Assembly: GCA_021018995.1 (NCBI GenBank)
Contig: CM037585.1
Coordinates: 128,678,831 to 128,742,830, forward strand
Direction of reading: 5' to 3'
DNA length: 64,000 nt
Source: Chloranthus sessilifolius
Taxonomy: Eukaryota; Streptophyta; Magnoliopsida; Chloranthales; Chloranthaceae
The position numbers were made by a program, and so were the translations under genes. Below the pieces are notes generated by a model. It was not told the DNA's origin and searched no databases. It was given only the letters and a program-made list of their open reading frames with translations. Positions 26,201-35,028 of the stretch are shown piece by piece. How positions within the stretch are numbered: position 1 is the stretch's first letter; every line of letters starts with the position of its first letter.

Positions 26201-27024
26201 AGTGAGTGTATTTTTTGGAGGGGGGTCTCTTTGCTTGGGTAGTACCTTACTACCCGCCAAGGCATGTTTCTCCTTTTTTCTTTGGTTAATATATTTCCTT
26301 TGTTATCGTTTCAAAAAAAAAATCCAAAAAAAAGAAAAAAGAGGGAGAGGGCTAAGAAGAGAGAGGGTCAGGTGGTTCATAGAGGTGAGCCGCTGAGGTC
26401 TGGTGTGGCGTGGGCCAGAGAGAGAAGAATAAGAAGAGAGGGCTGAGAGGGAGATCTTACCGCCAGCAGCGGGAGTGGGCAGCGGCGGCAAGAGAGGACG
26501 TTAGCGTCACCAGCGTCAAGTTCAGGTGGGTGAGCCACAAGAACCGAGAGGAGAGAGAAAGGGAGTGGATTCAGTGGTTTACGGGCTTTAGGTTTTAGAG
26601 AGAGATAAGAAAAGAGAGAGAGGGAAGAGAGAGAGACGGCTCATTTAGAGTTTAGGCTTACGGAGGGTGACGGGTGGGGGATTTGAGTTTTAACTTACAA
26701 GGTTTCTTAAATTTTTTAAAAAATTTGGGGGTTTTGAGTGCGGGCACTCGTCCGCACTGACCCACACGTAGTTCCGCTACTGGTGATGATATCCTATTTT
26801 TAGTTATGTCTTGGATATGATTCTCTGATTAAACATATTTTTCTTGATCACAGATGGATTTGACTACAATAAGAATCATAGGGAAACAAATTCAAAGTCT
26901 AATCGAAAAAGCCAATGATAGACTAGAAGGTGTCATGCGATGATATCATAAATTTCAGCATATCTGCAACTATTATATAGTATGTCAAGGATTAAGTACA
27001 AGGGATCCTCTTAATTCCAAATAA

Positions 27025-27067
<43 letters not shown>

Positions 27068-30000
27068 GTAAGCTGGACTCGAATGGGTTGAATAGAATTA
27101 TAAAGTATTAACTGTTAAAATAGTTTTCCTACATTAATCTTGTTGAACCATGATCTTCTAAGATATCCAAGTTTCAAATATAGTCATCGTTCTTTGCATA
27201 ATCCTTATTCTAATTCGCTTTCCCCTCCTTGAAACCCCACTTTTTATTTCTGTTACAGGTATCTGACTGTTAAAAGAAGAATAGGATAGAGTTCCTTATC
27301 CTTATCCAAGTATCCATGCTAGATATTAGGTTATTCAAATATCTCAGGGTACTGATTATCATTGAGTTACAGGAAACCATTTGATACCGAGGTCAATATC
27401 TTAAATCTCTTTCAGACTGCCAGAGATCAATAATCTTGAATGAAGAGGGCTTTCTCTTCACTAGCTGAATATATTTCTCTTCATAGATCTTAATTAGATT
27501 ACCAAGAGAAGGGAAAATAGTTGTTAGGTTGTTACTTATGTATCTATGAACTCAAATATAAAAGTTCATATGGATGGCATACCCGAGGACCTGTCGTTGC
27601 ACGAACCTTTAAATTAGGATGACTTGGATGTATCAGGCCCTGAAATAATGCCTTTTGTTTCCGCTCCTACCACACCCGCCACTTTTGGTAACTAAGCAAA
27701 GCATGAATGGTTTCACTCAAACCTTGTTTGGCTTGGTTAACTAACCTTTTAATCACTATTATCAAAGTTCATATTTAAGGCAATTTGGTGGTAAAAGTGA
27801 GGAGTTAACATAAACAAGTAGCATGGTTGGTAATTGGAAGTATTTACGAACTGACAATTGGAAATATTTGCAACACACCTGACGTAGAGCAGATACTACC
27901 CATCCATTTAACTGCCAAAGCATGGCTTCCCTCTTCACCATGTCGCCTTTCCTGATTTTTCTTTAGCTCTGAATGAATTACTTTTGCTCTTGTCCCTCAA
28001 CCATGATGAGGAGTCGAGGACATGACTTTCCCTAACTTTTAACGCTATTTGTTCCATCATGGGTCTTGTAAGACTCATCAAATAAAAAGCTCTCATCTTA
28101 AGGAAATTATGTTTATGTAGAATTCCATATTATGAAACCTATGCAAAGATATATAGTTCCAAATTTTATCATGATGCCATCTTTGAATTCCTTCTATGGA
28201 CTTCAGTAATACCTCATGTCTGTTTGAAAATTTTCCAAGTGAAGTTACTCAAAAGTGCATCCAAGTATATGTACTTTTTCTCTCAACTGTTTTTCTTTGC
28301 TACCAATTTTCAGTTCATGAATGCCAACCAACTATGGGCATGTTGCCTTTTAAACTGAATGCAAAGAGTTTTTTTTTTTTTTGAATATTTAATCCCAACT
28401 CTTAGTCTTGGAGGCACATAAAATTCATTCTTCATTTCTCCAATGTCTACCACCAGATACTCCAACAAGGGGGAACTTAAGAATGAACTTTGGCTCAATT
28501 CTGAGAGGTACATACCCACTTCAGGTCATTGGATTTTGTTTTTCAACAGATCTCGTTAAAATCCTCATGATAAACCACCTTCACTGTTGGGGCATGACGA
28601 TCCCAAGTCCCAACTGATGTTCTCTTTTCTTCATTGAGGAAGAATTTATGGACCAAGTTAAGGACCATGTGCTTATTCTATTTCACTCCAATTTCATAAC
28701 AGTTTATTGGATTCTTTGGTACTTGATCACTCCATTTCCACTAGGGGGAAACAATTTATGGAGATTATGCCCTCGCTGTATCAAAGGTGTCTCAGTAAGT
28801 GTGAATAACAACATTTTCCAGGGCCAAACATATAATTGGGAAAAATAAAAATAAAAAGAATATTATTAATTATAAATAATTATTAAGAAATTCAGTGACT
28901 TTTTGAATAATTCATGATTTAATTGTGTTTATTCGCGAAGTTCACGATTTGTTAAAAAAGATGCGCCTATTGGAGTAAATTGCAATTTGTTCACGCTATA
29001 TTCGTTTCGCGATTAAAACATTTTTTTCAAAAAAATCAAAAATTTTTGTCACTTTGATCTTATATTAGAGTTTACTACTCAAAAAAGTTATGGATGCAGA
29101 TGAATAGACCAATGCCATACAGATATTTTAGATTAATGCATCTGGGCACCATATTTAATGCATAGCAGATTGATTAACCAACTGGCTCTTCTATTTTTCT
29201 ATCAGACATGGTTCTTGGTTTTCTCGTGTTTTATTCTTGGTCGTATTTAATGGAATCTATCTTGTATGTCCTAATATTTTTTCTTCAGTGTGTGCACGTT
29301 TAATTGAGCTAATGTGGTAGCATTTAGGAATTACTTTGAAGTTTGGTCCCACAGGTCAAACACCATGGATGGTAGGATTTACAGTGTTTGAACTGCTTAC
29401 CTCGTTCTTTGGACCTTGCTGTCTTCCTCACTTCCCTTTTGGTTGATGACATCATCATGGTTTTAACACTGGATGTGAGCCCTGGTGTTTGAACATGTAG
29501 GACCAAACCATATGGTAGACACTATGATTGTACCCTGTATATGCGATTTCATTTTTTTTTTTACTCTGCATCCCCATATTGCGAGAAATCCAAGAATTTC
29601 TGGGGGCACTTCTGATTTTCTGCCTAAGACCTGTGTTGTCTCAGGCTACTAGTCCTTATAGATACCAGGACTGAAATTGTAGTTCAGATTTTATAACTTG
29701 TTAGGGTTTACTTTTCATGAAGCATTCATATTTCACCTTTTTTTTATGAAAGACATTTATGGTATTAAACTACTAGATAACAATTTGATAAGTTGGTTGC
29801 ATATTGTAGTTTAGACTTTAGAATTTGGTTACTATTATATTTGATAATATTTCACCTTTTTTTTATGAAAGACATTTATGGTATCAAACTACTAGATAGC
29901 AATTTGATAAGTTGGTTGAGTATTGTAGTTTAGACTTTAGGATTTGGTTACTATTATACCTGATAGATAGCAGACTGCCTCTAGCTCTCCAGGATTGGAA

Positions 30001-33000
30001 CTGTACACTTCTGTGTCTAAGTGCAAATATCTTTTCAAAGAAGATAGTTTTATACATGTATGCTAGTTAGATTTCACCCACTGTTGGTCAATTCTTTTCT
30101 TTGGAGCAAGTGAGACCTCCATTTTCATTGATGTTCATAAGATTTTGTTAAAGGGATTTGCTGTTGAATCATGTGGTGTTTGTATTATCTGACATGCCTA
30201 TTTATTTGTTGCAGAGAGGTGAAGCCAAACTTTTGACAGAAGATTGGGAGGGAGCTGTGGAAGACCTGAAAACAGCTGCTCAAAAATCACCTCAGGTCTG
30301 TCATAAATTTGACATTTTTTTGTCCGAGCTTAAATTGTTGATTGACCATATCAGTTTTTTATTGGTTGATATTGTAGAATTCAATATGGATAGTATGTAT
30401 TTAGCCCTATAAAATTGTCAGTTTCAGTATCCATTGAGAAAATTTACCACTACCATGATTTCCTGAAATTTGGGAGAGTTGGAAGTTTTGGTCATAATGA
30501 TGCGATTATTCCTTAATGTTCTCAAATAAAAAAGGTATATACAGATAAATTGAGTAGGGAGAAACTATGAGAGGTATGATGGACATTAAATCTTACCCTT
30601 ATTTTCCTTGGATGCTATCTTAATCTGGTGGGTCCTACCCTTTATACTTAGCTCTTCTGCTGAGATACAAATTTTGAGAAAAGCCATATTTCCTTGGCTT
30701 AGAAGTTCATATTTTCTAGTGCTTTGTAAAAGATGCTTATTCTGGCTGTTGATTAGATCCCTTTCTTGTAGATCACTTGTTTTCATTCAATGAGCAAGAT
30801 AGGCTTTGCATAATAGTAGGAGATATGGTTCTTGAAAACTTGACTGATGTGCCAAGTTGAAAAGTTGCTGATTGTACAAAGAAGGAAATGAAAAGACCCA
30901 TTAAAAATCAAATTTTGGTGATGGAATAATCTTTACTGTTTCCATAAAATTTTGAGCCTTTCAATGCCTCCTTTTTTGCTTAAATTCCAAATTTAAAAAC
31001 TGTTGAAGTTATAAATGAATTTTTTTAGAATCAATCTCATCGATGAATTTCAGAATATCTTGCCTGTAAGTCCTGGCGGGTGGATTGAAGGGGCTGAAGA
31101 CTTATTTTGGTTTCTAACCAATTTGCTGTTATTGGAGGCCAGAGGCCAACATACCTTGCAAGCAAATGTGATTTCGAATGAAATCTCATTCAATGAGTAA
31201 ACTTGGTGCGTGCATGCAAGGGGAGGTCTTCCATAGAGCTTGATCTAATATTAAAGTATATGGTAGGATCAAATGGTCTTTATTTATGCAGGTCGTTCAA
31301 GTGATTTAATAGTGCATCTCCATTATATGATTCTCAGTGGCAACCAGTTGTGAACATGACAGTTTTGGCACTCAAAAGAGGTATCTGAATGGGAGATCGT
31401 CTTTTCTGTTTCTCTTTTGTCTAGCAGTGGAAGCAATTAACCTTATTTTAAGAGCGACCTGAGCAGTGTTGGAGTTTCACCTATGAAAAGTGAAAGCAAA
31501 AGAGATTTGGTTTATGCTCTAATGGCTAATAGTACCAGATAATCCGACGTGAAGGTCGAAGCTCTTTGGACGGGATCTCTCCATCAGCTTAGTCTAAGAA
31601 ATTTGTGGGTGGAGGAAAACTCTAAATGCCACTAGATGGCTATGACAGTTTGACTCCATCATAGCGATATAAAAGTAAGTTGAGGGAGGTTAGATCAATT
31701 TTAACATTTCTCCATACTTCATCAAGGGGGTAAGATTGCATATTTAGGACTTGAGCCAGCCAGAAAATGTCGCATTTCATGACCATTCACGGTATGGGGG
31801 TTAATTTTATTTGTTAGATTGGCTTTGGAGTGTTATTGAACCTATCTGGAAAAAAAAATGCTGGAACATATTTCAGAATCGGTGTATACACTAACTACAA
31901 TCCACGCAAGGCTATTTCTGTAATAATTGAATCTCTGGGAATTGGCATACTCACTATAATAATGAATTTATATGCAAATATTTTCAAGTTTTCTGGTTTG
32001 GTTTATTTGTCTAGAATTTATGTTATTATATATTACTGTGAGCATGGTGGTTCTTTTTCTTCAACATAGGAAACAAACTACCTATAAAGTTTCAAAATGA
32101 GACAGCCATAATATTTTCAACTTTGCAGGATACGAATATCCGGGAGGCATTAATGAGGGCTGAGAAAGCTTTGAAGATGAGCAAGCGTAAAGATTGGTAC
32201 AAGATTCTGGGGATTTCAAGAACTGCATCGATTGCTGAGATTAAACGTGCTTACAAGAAGCTTGCTTTACAATGGCACCCAGATAAGAATGTTGATAACA
32301 GAGAGGAAGCAGAGGCCAAATTCCAAGAAATAGCTGCTGCATATGAGGTCTAGTACAGTAATAATAGTTTTATTTTAGTTTTATTGTTATTTTTATTTAT
32401 CTTACTAACTATGCTGTTCTAATTTCTAAGTATTTTATTTGAATGTTCTGCTTCTATGGTCAACAATCTAAATCTTTTGATCTAATCTGACAATACTGCA
32501 TATTGTAACTGTAATGTGCAACTGATGTGGTCACAAACTCTTGTATTCCGGACCAGTATTTTTGTTCATCATGAGTTAGTGGGCAATAAGCATCTGTTGC
32601 ACAGGACTGAGTTTATGCTTTATTAGAGGGGGAAAAAAACCTGTGTGTGCAATGTTTGCTCCATAATATTATCTAACAATGATGTTGTTATATCTTTCAC
32701 CACTAACTTTGTTTGGGAAATGTGATGCCATCTTCATCAGCTGCTTCCAATAATCAAATCCAGAAAATTAAAGATAATCTCAGGTTTATTAAAATTTATG
32801 ATCACTGTTCACCAATGCTATTTTTTTTTTTTTTTTTGAGACGATAACAAAGCAAATATATTAAAAAGAAAACAAAGACGGAGGGCATACCTCCCCCCCG
32901 AAAATAACTCACCCAAGAAGCAGAGCAGGGCCACAGAGCAAAGAGAAACCCCATTATCTAGATAGAGCCCAAAAGAGGCTACGGGGTAAAACTATCCCAT

Positions 33001-34959
33001 AGAATGGGAAACTGCTGAAAGCCCTCCGAAAAATCCGCCACCGAAGCTGCATTCCAACTGATCACTAAATCCATAATATCTCGAATGACAAACTTGAACA
33101 GTTTGGCCTTTCATCTGAAAACTCTATTATTCCTTTCCAACCAAATAACCCAAAACACCACATAAACTATAAGAGGCCATAGCTCCCTTTGATGTCCCTC
33201 CACAGGAATCTCCTTCCACATTTCCATCATCTGAATAGGCCAACATGGAAGAACCCACTGAATATGAAATAAAGAGAAAACCTTATACCAGATGGTTCGT
33301 GAGAGCGGGCAATGCAACAGAGTAAGCGACACAAATTCCCTTCCCCTCATGCAAAGAAGGAATTTGTTAAGGACCGGGGTATTTCTTCTCACCAACTGAT
33401 CCCTAGTCGGGATTCTACCTCGAACCACCGACCAAGAAAAACTCCACCTTCGGTGGAATTCTGACCTTCCAAAAATCCGACCACCATCTGTGAGAATTGT
33501 GGTTCCCATCATTACGCAGAAGAGAATCGTAAACAAATGCTACGTGCAAGGTTGTTAAAAGTGCTAGGCGTGCCTGCTCCTGCTCCGGGGTGCTGCTTCG
33601 CTTTGCGGACCTGCTCCTGCCCCTAGGGTGAGGGACTTTTTAGGGGGCTTTTGCTTTTGCTTTTGGGTAGTTCCTTACTACCCGCCAAGATATGTTTTTT
33701 CCATTTCTATTTCTTTTTAATACAATACTTTGTTACCGTTTCAAAAAAAAAAAGTGCTAGGCGGGGGCCCTCTTGCATGCCAAGCGGGCCTAGCGGTGAG
33801 GCCTAGTATTGTTGTAATTTTTTTTGAACTTTTTATTGTAAACTAAGAGGATTTACTGTCAACAATAGATATAAGAAAAATAGAAAATAAAAATAAAAAT
33901 GTGATTATACTTGGTAAGTATCAACTATCACACAAAATCATAGGTTGAAAGTGTAACATGTAACAAAGTACAAATGGCAAAAAATAATAAGTATTTGGAA
34001 TTTAAGGACATCTAATGATCAATAATAATCAAATCTAAAGTTAATTTGTTATGATTAAATTAATTTTATTTTTTCAAGAAACTAATTTGATTCATAGTTG
34101 TTTTGATGGATCTATTAAAATTGGGAAAAAAGGTTTTTAAGCAGGTTGGCCTTTGCTCAAGTGCTGATGGCCACTGGTGTATAGCTTGAGGGCAAAGGTT
34201 CAAATCCCATCTTTATCCATAAATAGGTAGTTTTTGAGCATTTAGGAATAATGTTTGCTGAGAGCTATGTTTTTTTTTTTTTTAAAGAAAAAAAGAATGA
34301 ATCTTTTGTAAAGCTTGGGATGGTATTTGCCATCCCTCTTAGTACTGTTGTGGGTAACCCTAGGCAGGCCAGCCTTGGTGCCAAGTTGGATGCATAAAGT
34401 AGCAAGAAACGATAGAATTGGAGACTAATACATAATAGGAAGTTTAGGCATGGATGCTAAGGTGGGTGTAGAATAACAATTAACAAGAGATGATATAATT
34501 AGGAATAAAAATATAAGAGGAAGTTTAGGGGCGACCAAAGCGAGAGAAAATCAAGGAATATTGTTTGAGATGGTTTGGGTATGCTCATTGAAAATCTAAA
34601 GAATTGCTAATAATTCAAGCAAAAGGGCAAGGGAGTAGGAGGGGAGGACCACTAAAGACTTGGAACAAAGTAGTGACAGGTGTAGTGGCGGAGCCAGGAT
34701 TTTTCTGATGGGGGTTTCCCTTATAATTGTAAGATAATAATAATTTTGTCACACTCGCTTTTATCAAATCGTTATCACAAAAAAAAAAAATAATAATAAT
34801 AATTATACTTTGAGTAATAAATTAGGGCCTTTATTTTTTATTAAAAAAATAATAATTATAGAATACCTTTGATTCAGCGAAAAATCAACGACAATCTAAG
34901 ATCTTGGCGTTGGCGATCGGAGAGTGAATGGGATGCCATAGAAAGAGATGGGTGGCTAA

Positions 34960-35028
<69 letters not shown>

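Larger units (their letters stand above)
21169..26782 (+). mobile_element. 5.6-kb hAT transposon in P58IPK intron 6
   Basis: The termini CAGTGGGGGAAC on the left and, on the minus strand, CAGTAGCGGAACTAC on the right are hAT-type TIRs. The flanking octamers GCGATGAT (21161-21168) and GTGATGAT (26783-26790) match at 7 of 8. Inside is a broken BED-finger transposase at 23536-25656 on the + strand. It has absorbed a half MITE A (21330-21500), a family-B MITE (21733-22173), a telomere-like tract and an L1 3' end near 26150-26325. Subterminal CCGACTTTTCC-like words recur. Shorter relatives lie at 34683-35330 and 49949-51526. Confidence 0.82.
26791..30214. other. Remainder of P58IPK intron 6
   Basis: No gene or intact element was recognised. 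It contains (TA)n at 27029-27063, a T run at 28369-28382 and a tandem duplication at 29731-29968. Open frames here are short and have no family resemblance. Confidence 0.6.
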
